Shown: in pieces, positions 8,754 to 16,827 of the stretch
How the letters are laid out: every line of letters starts with the position of its first letter
How positions within the stretch are numbered: the stretch's first letter is position 1
Source of the DNA: VRUE01 sp963717375
Lineage (GTDB): Bacteria > Actinomycetota > Thermoleophilia > Solirubrobacterales > 70-9
Direction of reading: 5' to 3'
Assembly (NCBI GenBank): GCA_963717375.1
Contig: OY970329.1
Coordinates: 2,170,001 to 2,234,000 of the forward strand
Length of the DNA stretch: 64,000 bases
Made by a program: the position numbers and the translations under genes
Notes under the pieces: generated by a model
Database searches by the model: none
Told to the model about the DNA's origin: nothing
Seen by the model: only the letters and a program-made list of their open reading frames with translations

Positions 8754-9760
8754 TGGAGGCTTCAGTCGCAACGCCGCCGCCCGCGGGCGGGCGCCAGCCG
8801 CGCATGGGGCCGCCGAAATCTGGCAAGGACGCGGTTGAGGGCAGCGCCGCCTGGCGCCTCTCGGACCGGATCGGCCTGGCGATCTGCTGGGCGCTGGGGC
8901 TGCTCTTCTGCGCGATCGCCGTGGCGATCGTCATCTACCTGATGGTGCAAGGGCTGCAGTACCTGAAACTCTCGATGCTCTTCACGCCGGCCACGGCCGG
9001 GTTCAGCCAGAGTCAGAGCGGCGGGTTCTCGGACGCCCTGCTCGGCACCCTGATCGTCGCCGTGATGGGCATCTCGATTGCCCTGCCGGCCGGCATCGGC
9101 ATCGCGGTCTGGCTGGTCGAGTACGGCCGGCCGACCGCCCTCGCCCGGATCACCGAGTCGACGATCGAGGCGATCGCCGGCATCCCCTCGATCGTGCTCG
9201 CCCTCTTCGGCACGGTGATCTTCTCCAGCACCGCGCTCGGCTTCCTCAGCCGCACGTCCGATGGCGTCGTCTTCGGTCGCTCCTTCTTCGCCGCCTCGGC
9301 GATGCTCTCCCTCGTCGCCCTGCCGCTGATCGTCGCCAGCACCCGCGAGGGGCTGAACGCGATTCCTCGCCACGTGCGCGAGGCCTCCTACGCGGTCGGC
9401 AAGACCAAGATCGCAACGACGAGGCGGATCCTGTTGCCGGCGGCGCGCCCCCAGGTCGCGACGGGAGCGATGCTCGGCCTCGGCCGGATCATCGGCGACA
9501 CGGCGATCATCGTCGTCCTGCTCGGCGCCACCCAGAACTTCGCCCCGGTCGAAGGCGCCGCTTTCCCCTTCAACTACCTGCGCGGAGCGGGAACGACACT
9601 GACCAACTTCGTCTACGAGGCCTCCCCGACGGGGAACCTCAACCAGCCCCAGAAGGCCTACGCGGCGGCCTTCGTCCTGCTGCTCATGGTGCTGGTGCTG
9701 AACGCCGCCGTCGACGTCATCCATCGCCGTGCGAGAAAGGGAGGAACGTGGAGTTCGTAG
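8753..9760 (+). CDS. pstA: Phosphate ABC transporter permease PstA
   Basis: This is the second membrane subunit of the phosphate importer. The GTG start overlaps the pstC stop (TAGTG); a much longer open frame upstream would lie almost wholly inside pstC and is rejected. The N-terminal ~35 residues are polar, followed by six hydrophobic helices. A coupling loop is seen at REASYAVGKTKIATTRRI. The length of 335 residues is within the family range. The pstB start lies 13 bases inside its 3' end. Confidence 0.92.
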   Translation: MEASVATPPPAGGRQPRMGPPKSGKDAVEGSAAWRLSDRIGLAICWALGLLFCAIAVAIVIYLMVQGLQYLKLSMLFTPATAGFSQSQSGGFSDALLGTLIVAVMGISIALPAGIGIAVWLVEYGRPTALARITESTIEAIAGIPSIVLALFGTVIFSSTALGFLSRTSDGVVFGRSFFAASAMLSLVALPLIVASTREGLNAIPRHVREASYAVGKTKIATTRRILLPAARPQVATGAMLGLGRIIGDTAIIVVLLGATQNFAPVEGAAFPFNYLRGAGTTLTNFVYEASPTGNLNQPQKAYAAAFVLLLMVLVLNAAVDVIHRRARKGGTWSS

Positions 9761-10719
9761 CCCCTGACGTGCCTGAGCTTGACCGCCAAATAGGGGGGGT
9801 CAGCTCAGCCACCCCCTACCCGCCGCCGATCCGGAGGCTGCCACTCGAGGACTCCGAGCCGGCGACTCAGGTGGCGCCGCCGGCGGCGGCAACCGACAGC
9901 GGCGGCGCGACCGCGCCCAGTGGCTTCACCGCGGCGCGGCGCTCGATCAGTGCGCCGCAGTTCTCGATCCGGCGGATGGAGATCGACAACGTCTCGGTCT
10001 CCTACTCCGATCGCGAAGCGGTCAAAGGCGTCTCGCTGCCGGTCCGCCAGGGCGAGGTGCTGGCGATGATCGGTCCCTCCGGCTGCGGCAAGACGACGCT
10101 GCTGCGCTCGCTCAACCGGCTCACCGAGCTGACCCGGACGGCGACGCTGCGCGGCCGCATCCTGCTCGACGACGTCGACATCACCCTGATCGAGCCGACC
10201 TCGCTGCGGCGCCGGGTGACGATGGTCTTCCAGCAGCCCAACCCCTTCCCGATGAGCGTCTTCGACAACATCGCCTACGTGCTGCGCGAGCAGGGCTCGC
10301 GACGCCAGCGCAAAAAGGTGCTGGAGCCCAAGGTCCACAGCGCGCTCGACCGCGCCGGCCTCTTCGAGGAGGTCAAGGACAACCTCGACCACCCGGCGCT
10401 GAGGCTCTCCGGCGGCCAGCAGCAGCGGCTCTGCATTGCCCGAGCGCTGGCAGCGGAGCCCGAGGTGCTGCTGCTCGACGAGCCCTGTTCGGCGCTCGAC
10501 CCGCAGTCGACCCAGGTGATCGAGGACCTGATCGTGAAGCTGCGCGACGACGTTGCCGTCGTCATCGTCACCCACAACCTGCAGCAGGCCTACCGGATCG
10601 CCGATCACGTCGCCTTCATGTACCTGGGTGAGCTGGTCGAGTACAGCAGCGCGACGGCCCTCTTCAACTCGCCCCGCGAGCAGCGGACCAAGGAGTACGT
10701 GAGCGGTGCCTTCGGCTAG
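9748..10719 (+). CDS. pstB: Phosphate ABC transporter ATP-binding protein PstB with N-terminal extension
   Basis: This is the ATPase of the phosphate importer. Walker A is GPSGCGKTT near residue 110, the Q-loop is MVFQQPNPFPMSV, the signature is LSGGQQQRLCIARAL, Walker B is LLLDEPCSALDP, and the switch His is in VTHNLQQ. The GTG start has AAAGGGAGG a few bases upstream and overlaps pstA. It adds about 75 Pro/Ala/Ser-rich residues before the usual PstB start. An internal ATG at 9976 would give a standard-length PstB, so the true start is uncertain. Confidence 0.93.
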   Translation: MEFVAPDVPELDRQIGGVSSATPYPPPIRRLPLEDSEPATQVAPPAAATDSGGATAPSGFTAARRSISAPQFSIRRMEIDNVSVSYSDREAVKGVSLPVRQGEVLAMIGPSGCGKTTLLRSLNRLTELTRTATLRGRILLDDVDITLIEPTSLRRRVTMVFQQPNPFPMSVFDNIAYVLREQGSRRQRKKVLEPKVHSALDRAGLFEEVKDNLDHPALRLSGGQQQRLCIARALAAEPEVLLLDEPCSALDPQSTQVIEDLIVKLRDDVAVVIVTHNLQQAYRIADHVAFMYLGELVEYSSATALFNSPREQRTKEYVSGAFG

Positions 10720-10915
10720 CCGTCGCATATTCCGATTCGGGCTGCTCGCCGTCTGCGGCCTGCTCCTGCTGGCCGGGGTCTCCGGTTGCACGACGACGCA
10801 GGACACCGCGGCGCAAAAGCAGGCCCAGTCCAAGCGAATCCTCGAGCGCCGCGCGCACAAGCAGGCGAAGAAGCAGCGATCCAAGTCGCACGACCACGGG
10901 AGCAGCAAGCAATGA
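10706..10915 (+). CDS. Small lipoprotein in the pst operon
   Basis: This 69-residue product has a textbook lipoprotein signal: basic start, hydrophobic stretch and lipobox VSGC. The mature part is about 40 very basic and polar residues (Lys/Arg/Gln, then His/Ser at the end). The GTG start lies within the end of pstB, and its stop overlaps the next gene's ATG (ATGA). No family is recognised. A lipid-anchored basic tail next to an importer could bind an anionic surface or partner, but that is inference. Confidence 0.65.
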   Translation: MPSASRRIFRFGLLAVCGLLLLAGVSGCTTTQDTAAQKQAQSKRILERRAHKQAKKQRSKSHDHGSSKQ

Positions 10916-11586
10916 AGGCCTCAAGCGAGCAGACGGCGGCGATGAACGGCCGCAGTCAGTACGAGCCCTGCGAAGAGTGCGGCGCGCCGCTCGACCCGCA
11001 GCAGCGCTACTGCGTCAACTGCGCGGCCCGCCGCGGCAACGGCGCCAACCCGTCTTCGCGCTATTTCGCGGCGATGAGCCAGCGCGCCCGGCGGCCCTCC
11101 GTGCGTCCCTCGGCGGTGAAAACGAGCTCTGGCAGCCGGGCGGCCGCGGTCGCCTTCTTCGCACTGCTGCCGATCGCGGTGGCGATCGGCGTCGTCGTCG
11201 GTCGCAGCGGCAACGACAGCGGTGAAAACGAGGCGCTGCTGGAAGCGCTCCACCGCCAGGAAGTGGCGCAGGCCAGCACGCCCGCCGCCGGCGTCGCGAC
11301 GACAGCGGCGAACACCGGCAAAAAAGCCAAAGCCAAGAAGGCCGACGCGTCAAACAAGGGGGGAGGCAAAGTCGTGGCACACACAGATAACGGGACCGTC
11401 CACGAGGTCACGGGCTTCAAACCGACCAAGCAGAAGACCGAAGAAGACACGGCGATAGTCGCGGAAAACCCCGAACAGTCGGGCGAAAATTACATCAAGG
11501 CACAGCAGAACCTGCCCGATGTGACGGTGGTTGGAGGCGACCCCAGCGAAGCCCCCGCCGCGCCGACCGGGAGTGGCCAGCCATGA
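10912..11586 (+). CDS. Zinc-ribbon, single-pass membrane protein in the pst operon
   Basis: This is a 224-residue protein with an N-terminal zinc ribbon near residues 20-37 (CEECGAP then YCVNC, two CxxC knuckles 10 residues apart). A basic linker follows, then one membrane helix (AAAVAFFALLPIAVAIGVVV) near residues 80-100, then a long polar Ala/Lys-rich tail predicted outside the membrane. The ATG overlaps the lipoprotein stop by four bases. I do not recognise a named family beyond the zinc ribbon. The context suggests a membrane partner of the Pst machinery or of the following secreted enzyme. Confidence 0.7.
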   Translation: MKASSEQTAAMNGRSQYEPCEECGAPLDPQQRYCVNCAARRGNGANPSSRYFAAMSQRARRPSVRPSAVKTSSGSRAAAVAFFALLPIAVAIGVVVGRSGNDSGENEALLEALHRQEVAQASTPAAGVATTAANTGKKAKAKKADASNKGGGKVVAHTDNGTVHEVTGFKPTKQKTEEDTAIVAENPEQSGENYIKAQQNLPDVTVVGGDPSEAPAAPTGSGQP

Positions 11587-12005
11587 GCCAGCTCAGCGAG
11601 ATCCTGCGACGGCCGGTCGACGCGGTCAAGGGCGCGCGCACCGCGCCGGCGCCCGCTAAGCCGAAAGCCGAGCAGGCCAAACCCCAAGAGGAGAAGGTCG
11701 AGAACGCCGAGCTGATCGCCCAGCGCGACCGCCTGCTGGAGAAGTTCACGATCATGCAGGCCGACCTTGGCGGCGCCTTCTATGAGATGGCGATCCGCGA
11801 CCACGTGCGGATGGACGTGCTGACGCGCAAGGCGGCCGAGCTGCAGCGGGTCGATGCCGAGCTGCTTTCGGTCGAGCGGGTGCTCGAGTTGGAACGCTCC
11901 GACGCTGCTGGGATGTGCCCCAGTTGCGGCTCGCCCTACGGCCACGCGGTGCGCTTCTGCGCCCAGTGCGGTCACTCGCTCGTGGCGGCGGAGGTGCCGG
12001 CGTGA
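11583..12005 (+). CDS. Coiled-coil protein with C-terminal zinc ribbon
   Basis: This 140-residue soluble protein has an Ala/Pro/Lys linker (about 18-40), a helical, probably coiled-coil middle (about 40-105) and a C-terminal zinc ribbon, CPSCGSPYGH...FCAQCG, near residues 111-130. The ATG overlaps the preceding stop (ATGA), and its own stop overlaps the next GTG. The ribbon resembles that of the preceding gene in spacing, suggesting that the two proteins belong to one process. No known name is assigned; zinc binding is predicted from Cys spacing only. Confidence 0.7.
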   Translation: MSQLSEILRRPVDAVKGARTAPAPAKPKAEQAKPQEEKVENAELIAQRDRLLEKFTIMQADLGGAFYEMAIRDHVRMDVLTRKAAELQRVDAELLSVERVLELERSDAAGMCPSCGSPYGHAVRFCAQCGHSLVAAEVPA

Positions 12006-13375
12006 AAGCAGCACTCCTGAGCCCGTTGCGGCGCGCGATGGCGGCCGCGGCCACCCTTACCGGGAAGCGCTTCGGGCTCCTGGTCGCATCATCTGTCGTC
12101 GCCACCTCGGCGATAGTCGCCAGCGCGATGACGGGCACCGGCAGCAGCGGTGCCCTGGCGGCGCTGGTCGGTCGCAGCCTCGCCTCCAACAACACCCCAG
12201 TCGCGACCGCGCCGGAACCAGCGCCGTCGCCTTCAGGAGGTGAATCGTCCGCGCCCGCTCCGAGTGGCTCGGCCTCCTCGGCCGGCGCGCCGCTCGCTTC
12301 GCCGCAACCAGCCCCGGCCCCGGCGGCGAGCGCCCCGGTCGAAGAACCCGCCGCCGAAGAACCCGCGGAAACGCCCGCGGCTCCGGAATCCGAAGCGGGT
12401 CCGGTCAAACACGTCTTCGTGATCTCGCTCACCAGCCCCGGCTACGAGCAGTCGCTCGGTGCGCAATCGCAGATGCCCTACCTCTCAGCGACCCTGCGCC
12501 CGCAGGGTGAGCTGCTGAGCAATTACGCGCTGCTCGGCGAAGCGGGGCTCCCCAACCAGATCGCCGCGATCAGTGGCCAGCCGCCGAACGCGTCGACCAC
12601 CGCGGGCTGCTCCACTTACGGCGAGTTCCCGCCGACGGCAAAAGCGAGTGCGAACGGGGCCCTCAGCGGCTCCGGCTGCATCTACCCGGTCGAAACGCTG
12701 ACCTTCGCCGATCAGCTTGGCAGCAGTCGGTTGACCTGGGGCGCCTACATCGACGGCATGGTTGACACCACCGGCAGCCCGGCGAACTGCGTCCATCCCG
12801 GCCCCGAAGAAGTCGAAACGGTGGTGCCCGGCGGTTACACGGCCAGGCAGAACCCCTTCGTCTACTTCCACTCGCTGCTCGACCTCGGCGACTGCTCCAG
12901 CAACGACCTACCGATCGACCGGCTGAACGCGGACTTGGGCAAAGCCGAGAAGACGCCGAGCTTCTCCTTCATCGCGCCGACCCTGTGCAACTCAGGCGCG
13001 ACCGGCCAGTGCGCCGCGGGAGCGACTGAAGGCGCCGCGGCTGCCGATGCCTTCCTCTCGACCTGGGTCCCCAAGATCCTCGCCTCGCCTGCTTACAAGG
13101 CCGACGGCCTGCTGATCGTCAACTTCGCCGCGGCGAACCCACCGGTCACCACGCCGGAAGCGGCACCGACGCCGGCCGGTGATCCGTTGCACGTAGGCGC
13201 CCTTCTCCTCTCGCCCTTCCTGACCCCGGGCTCCACCGACGCCGCGCCGTATAACCCGTACTCGATCCTCCGCTCGAACGAGGATCTCTTTGGCCTTGAT
13301 CCCCTCGGTCTGGCGAGCGCAACCAAAACAAAGTCCTTCGCTCCGAGCCTGCTCAAAGAAAACGGTGGCGACTAG
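12002..13375 (+). CDS. Secreted phosphoesterase-family protein
   Basis: This is a 457-residue protein with an N-terminal signal-anchor (about residues 22-45), a Pro/Ala/Ser linker to about residue 135, and a domain of the phosphoesterase/acid phosphatase family related to phospholipase C. The segment LPNQIAAISGQPPN matches the conserved part of that family. The usual N-terminal catalytic stretch (ENHSY-like) reads SLTSPGYEQSLG, so activity is not assured. Several Cys suggest extracellular disulfides. The GTG start overlaps the previous stop. As the last gene of the pst operon, a role in liberating phosphate outside the cell is plausible. Confidence 0.75.
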   Translation: MKAALLSPLRRAMAAAATLTGKRFGLLVASSVVATSAIVASAMTGTGSSGALAALVGRSLASNNTPVATAPEPAPSPSGGESSAPAPSGSASSAGAPLASPQPAPAPAASAPVEEPAAEEPAETPAAPESEAGPVKHVFVISLTSPGYEQSLGAQSQMPYLSATLRPQGELLSNYALLGEAGLPNQIAAISGQPPNASTTAGCSTYGEFPPTAKASANGALSGSGCIYPVETLTFADQLGSSRLTWGAYIDGMVDTTGSPANCVHPGPEEVETVVPGGYTARQNPFVYFHSLLDLGDCSSNDLPIDRLNADLGKAEKTPSFSFIAPTLCNSGATGQCAAGATEGAAAADAFLSTWVPKILASPAYKADGLLIVNFAAANPPVTTPEAAPTPAGDPLHVGALLLSPFLTPGSTDAAPYNPYSILRSNEDLFGLDPLGLASATKTKSFAPSLLKENGGD

Positions 13376-13418
13376 CCGCGTCGCCTGATCGGAAAGCGCC
13401 GAAGTTGAGGCAACTCGT

Positions 13419-13424
13419 TAGGCT
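13419..13424 (+). promoter_or_regulatory. TAGGCT, putative leaderless -10 of the PfkB kinase
   Basis: TAGGCT ends 9 bases before the GTG start and no ribosome site is present, matching the pattern at several other genes in the window. No -35 is obvious. Confidence 0.4.
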
Positions 13425-13433
13425 CCCCAGCCC

Positions 13434-14309
13434 GTGGCGGCCAGTGATACCCCATCGGGCCTCTTCGTCGGCCTCACGACGTTTGATCTCGTTCACTATG
13501 TAGAGCGCTTTCCTCGCGACGACGAGAAGATTCAGGCGGTCGCCCGTTGGACCGGTGCCGGTGGCCCCGCCGCGAACGCCGCGGTTGCATTTGCCGCACT
13601 GGGCGGGCACGCCACTCTTTTGACGGGGGTAGGCAACGGGGCGCTGCCGCAAGCTGCTCTCGCTGACCTTTCAGATCTCGGGGTGAAGGTCGTTGATCTT
13701 GCGGCTGATGGCGATCTCCCTACATCCAGCGTCGTGGTCAATGAGTCGGGGCATCGAACCGTGGTATCGCTCAATGCCCAAGGGTTCGATGATGAGGTCA
13801 TGTCCGCGCGCATTCCCGATCTCGATCGGGTCGATGTCGCGGTGGTCGACTCCCACTATCCCCAGGTGGTGCAGCAGGCCCTGGGCAGGCTCCCCGGGGG
13901 ACCGGTGCCCATCATCTTCGACCCCGGCAGCCACAAGCCGCACGTGTTTGAGTTGATGGCAAGCTGCAACCACGTGATCGCTTCGACATCTCTGGATCCC
14001 ACGGCGCCGTCCCACGAGCTTCTTGACCGCCTGCAGCGCCCCGATGTAACCCTCGCGGCAGTGACCGCCGGCTCAGAGCCAACCGTTGCCGCTATCAACG
14101 GCCAGCGATTTGAGGTGCCGGTGCCCCATATACGAGCACTCGACACCGTCGGTGCAGGAGATGTCTTGCACGGTGCGTACGCCTATTACGTGTCGACCGG
14201 AGTGACGCTTCGAGAGGCGCTTGAAAAGGCGACGTCAATCGCAGCGCGATCGTGTGAACTGCGCGGCCCTCGGCCCGATTTGGTCCCGCCCACGCCACTC
14301 AATTCGTAG
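13434..14309 (+). CDS. PfkB-family carbohydrate/nucleoside kinase
   Basis: This is a 291-residue ribokinase-fold kinase. The N-terminal GAGGPAANAAVAFAALGG and C-terminal DTVGAGDVLHGAY motifs are the two PfkB signatures; the latter supplies the catalytic Asp and the anion hole. The arrangement is closest to sugar kinases of the YihV/ribokinase type; the substrate cannot be read. Base composition here is lower in GC than the flanks, and it is followed 13 bases later by an unrecognised membrane protein. The GTG start is supported only by a nearby -10-like hexamer. The kinase call is firm; the role is open. Confidence 0.85.
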   Translation: MAASDTPSGLFVGLTTFDLVHYVERFPRDDEKIQAVARWTGAGGPAANAAVAFAALGGHATLLTGVGNGALPQAALADLSDLGVKVVDLAADGDLPTSSVVVNESGHRTVVSLNAQGFDDEVMSARIPDLDRVDVAVVDSHYPQVVQQALGRLPGGPVPIIFDPGSHKPHVFELMASCNHVIASTSLDPTAPSHELLDRLQRPDVTLAAVTAGSEPTVAAINGQRFEVPVPHIRALDTVGAGDVLHGAYAYYVSTGVTLREALEKATSIAARSCELRGPRPDLVPPTPLNS

Positions 14310-14322
14310 GGGCACCAGCAAA

Positions 14323-15210
14323 GTGCGGCGCAATCGATTTGAACATCTCATAAACGTGGAGATGCTCGGCGCGCTGGTAGCGGTCTCGCTGATCATCGTC
14401 TCGCTGGCCCTGCCCACCCCATGGCGCGAAATCCTTGTGGCGGTGGCCTCGTCCTTCATCTTTATGACGTCACTGTTGTTGCTGCAGGCGTTTCACAGGC
14501 GGTACCTCGATACGGTTTCGAATGCCTTCTTCGGCCGCGAGCTGCTCGAGAAGTGCGCGGTGTTCGTGTTCCCGGAGTTTGTTTTGGCGCCCGAGGTGAT
14601 GGATTCCTTGACAGCCCACAATCCCCAGCGGCTCTACGCTAAGTCGAAGAAACAATTCGTAAGCACCGTGCATCGGGTAGATATCCCGCGGGCTGTCGCC
14701 GCGAATGACATGGAAGCATTGGTCTACCTCGCGGGTCTCTTCGAATCGAATCACGGGCGCCGGTTTGAGCTGCGCCCCGACACCGCCGCGGTCCACCGAT
14801 GCGACTGCAGCTTTGTGTCAGTCGGCTTGAGCAGTAATGACTGCACGCACTTGTATCTGTCTACCGCCGACAATCCCTTGTTTGAGATCGTCCCTGACAC
14901 GAGTGACTCAGAGTTCGTGAGGCTGCCCGATGGATCGGAGTTCAAGAGCGATGTCGAGCGACAAACGGGTCTTATCCTCAGGCACACTCCCGAACCGGAG
15001 GATAATCCGGAGAGAAAGTGGTTTCTAGTCGCGGGGGTGGGGCCCGTAGGAACCATTGGTGCAGCGTGGTATCTGTCCGAAAAGTGGCGTCACCTGCACC
15101 ACAAAGTTGGAGACGAGGACTTCGTGGCGGTGATTTCGGTGCCATCGGCAACCGAGCGACGGGTAAAGCTCGAGGCCATCCATACGGATGGCTCCGCTGC
15201 GGCCGTCTAG
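14323..15210 (+). CDS. Unrecognised two-TM protein with large soluble domain
   Basis: This is a 295-residue protein. Two hydrophobic helices lie near residues 14-32 and 37-58, then a soluble domain of about 235 residues. The latter has a Cys-rich patch (HRCDCSFVSVG, SSNDCTHLY) and a Rossmann-like glycine segment, FLVAGVGPVGTIGAAWYLSE, near residue 240. GTG at 14323 has AGGGG about ten bases upstream; a TTG at 14221 would overlap the kinase, and GTG/ATG at 14356/14362 are alternatives. Its stop shares the bases CTAG with the stop of the convergent kinase. I do not recognise the family; it looks like a membrane-anchored ligand-binding or sensor protein. Confidence 0.7.
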   Translation: MRRNRFEHLINVEMLGALVAVSLIIVSLALPTPWREILVAVASSFIFMTSLLLLQAFHRRYLDTVSNAFFGRELLEKCAVFVFPEFVLAPEVMDSLTAHNPQRLYAKSKKQFVSTVHRVDIPRAVAANDMEALVYLAGLFESNHGRRFELRPDTAAVHRCDCSFVSVGLSSNDCTHLYLSTADNPLFEIVPDTSDSEFVRLPDGSEFKSDVERQTGLILRHTPEPEDNPERKWFLVAGVGPVGTIGAAWYLSEKWRHLHHKVGDEDFVAVISVPSATERRVKLEAIHTDGSAAAV

Positions 15211-15917
15211 TCGTCCCGATCAGGCAAGATCAGGCGCCCTGTGGCGGGATCTTTGAGGCCCCGAAGCATTGGGTCGGCCTGGGTGATTTCGACAACTCGG
15301 TCGGCGAAGCTTTCGGTCGCGGCTATCTGGCGCGCGTTTTCCATGTCTGAGCCGAGCACGTGCGCCTCTGCATCTGCCAAGGACCGGCCGGCGTCGAGTT
15401 GGCGTTTGAGAAGCCGCTCTCTAATGGTCTCTAAGTTGGCGCCGACGTACCAGACCGAGTCGAGCAGGGCTCTGATCGCGTCCCAAGGCGAGCTTTGCAG
15501 AAGCAAGTAGTTGCCGTCGACAAAGATCAATTGCACGGTTGGTAGTACGGCGATCGCATCAGGAATTGGTTCATGGAGCACCCTGCTGTAAGCAGGCCAA
15601 GTTACTGTTGCTGTCGGGGTGACCAACTGTTCCAGGGCAGATGCAAATTTGTGGGCATCGAACGTGGTCGGTGCACCCTTGAGGTCGCGTAGCCCGATGC
15701 CACTGAGCTGTTGATTGGTGAGATGGAACCCGTCCATGGGAAGGCCCACTACGCGCTGCGGGCCTAGCTCTACCGAGCAGGCCTTGACGAGCGCCTCAAC
15801 AAGCGTTGACTTTCCTGCGCCCGGTTGTCCGGTGATGCCGATCAGATACCGCGGTCGATTCGAGTGGCGCAACTCCGAGACGGCGTCGTATGCGAGGGCG
15901 GCGATGGAGTCGGGCAT
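15207..15917 (-). CDS. P-loop nucleoside/nucleotide kinase-like protein
   Basis: This 236-residue member of the uridine-kinase/pantothenate-kinase-like P-loop family has Walker A GQPGAGKST near residue 30, then LPMDGFHLTNQQL, KGAPTTFDAH, a YSR...EPI substrate segment, the Walker B-like FVDGNYLLL, and a lid region with ERLLKRQLDAG. It starts at MPDSIAAL; the upstream open frame is non-homologous and overlaps the next gene. Actinobacterial relatives are usually annotated only as nucleoside/nucleotide kinases. It converges on the two-TM gene with overlapping stops. The substrate is unknown. Confidence 0.82.
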   Translation of the reverse strand: MPDSIAALAYDAVSELRHSNRPRYLIGITGQPGAGKSTLVEALVKACSVELGPQRVVGLPMDGFHLTNQQLSGIGLRDLKGAPTTFDAHKFASALEQLVTPTATVTWPAYSRVLHEPIPDAIAVLPTVQLIFVDGNYLLLQSSPWDAIRALLDSVWYVGANLETIRERLLKRQLDAGRSLADAEAHVLGSDMENARQIAATESFADRVVEITQADPMLRGLKDPATGRLILPDRDD

Positions 15918-16074
15918 TGCCTGAATTATCCCATCGAGCAGGGAGGTCGAAGTAGCGCGGCGCCGCAGTCGGCCTGTTCGGTCAATCCGGTGGGCATCGG
16001 GGGAAACCCGCAAGCAATCTGAGGAAATACCCGGATGACTGCGGGCGACGCTGCCAAGAGAATTCGCATCGACG

Positions 16075-16749
16075 ATGTTCTCGGCCGAGGGGAAGACCCG
16101 GCTCGCGCGCTTCGCTGACCGCCGCGAGGCGGGGCGGCGGCTCGCGGCACAGCTATTGCCGTTGGCGGGCGAACATCCGGTCGTGGTTGCCCTGCCACGT
16201 GGTGGCGTCCCCGTCGCCCGCGAGATAGCGATCGCGCTGAACGCCCCACTTGACGTTCTCGCCGTACGCAAGCTCGGTGCTCCTCACAACCCCGAGTACG
16301 GGATCGGGGCGATCGTCGAGGACGGCACTCGTATCTTCGATTCCGAGGCACTGGCTGCGCTCGCCGTCGATGGTGGCGTGCTGGAGTCGATCGTCTCCCG
16401 GGCAAGCGAGGAGTTGCGCCGCCGTGTCGTCGCCTACCGCGGGGGACGCCTGCCGCTGCCGCTGCGGGGCCGCTTTGTGATCGTCGTTGACGACGGGGTC
16501 GCGACCGGCGTCACCGACACCGCGGCTATCCGCGCGATCCGGCGCCAGCGGCCGCGCCGGCTGCTCCTCGCGGTGCCGGTCTGCGCGCCCGACTCGGTGG
16601 CGCGCATGCGCCGGGAGGCCGACGAGATGATCTGCTTGATGGCGCCGCCAGAGCTGAGGGGAGTGGGGCAGTGGTACCGGGACTTCTCCCAGATCCACGA
16701 CCAGGAGGTGATCGCCGCGCTGGGCGCGGCCAGGCGCCCCACGGCCTGA
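16075..16749 (+). CDS. Phosphoribosyltransferase domain protein
   Basis: This is a 224-residue protein of the COG1926-type phosphoribosyltransferase family. The PRPP-binding motif VIVVDDGVATGVT lies near residue 138, preceded by ALPRGGVPVA, RKLGAPHNPEYGIGAI and an Arg-rich lid. It probably transfers or hydrolyses PRPP-linked groups; the acceptor is unknown for this family. The ATG lacks a good ribosome site. It sits alone between the kinase cassette and an FAD oxidoreductase and has normal high GC, so it may or may not belong to that cassette. Confidence 0.82.
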   Translation: MFSAEGKTRLARFADRREAGRRLAAQLLPLAGEHPVVVALPRGGVPVAREIAIALNAPLDVLAVRKLGAPHNPEYGIGAIVEDGTRIFDSEALAALAVDGGVLESIVSRASEELRRRVVAYRGGRLPLPLRGRFVIVVDDGVATGVTDTAAIRAIRRQRPRRLLLAVPVCAPDSVARMRREADEMICLMAPPELRGVGQWYRDFSQIHDQEVIAALGAARRPTA

Positions 16750-16814
16750 GCGACCGCGGGAAATCCGCAGCCGATCGGCGGTTTCTTGCGGATGGAGCAG
16801 TACCGGCGCGGCCC

Positions 16815-16820
16815 TAGTGT
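16815..16820 (+). promoter_or_regulatory. TAGTGT, putative leaderless -10
   Basis: TAGTGT ends 7 bases before the preferred ATG of the FAD oxidoreductase, consistent with the window-wide leaderless pattern. This also argues for that ATG over an earlier one at 16792. Confidence 0.3.
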
Positions 16821-16827
16821 CGAAGTC

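Noticed and set aside
14221..14322. Longer N-terminus for the two-TM protein
   Set aside because: It would overlap the PfkB gene by about 90 bases, and the sequence there is best explained by the kinase frame.
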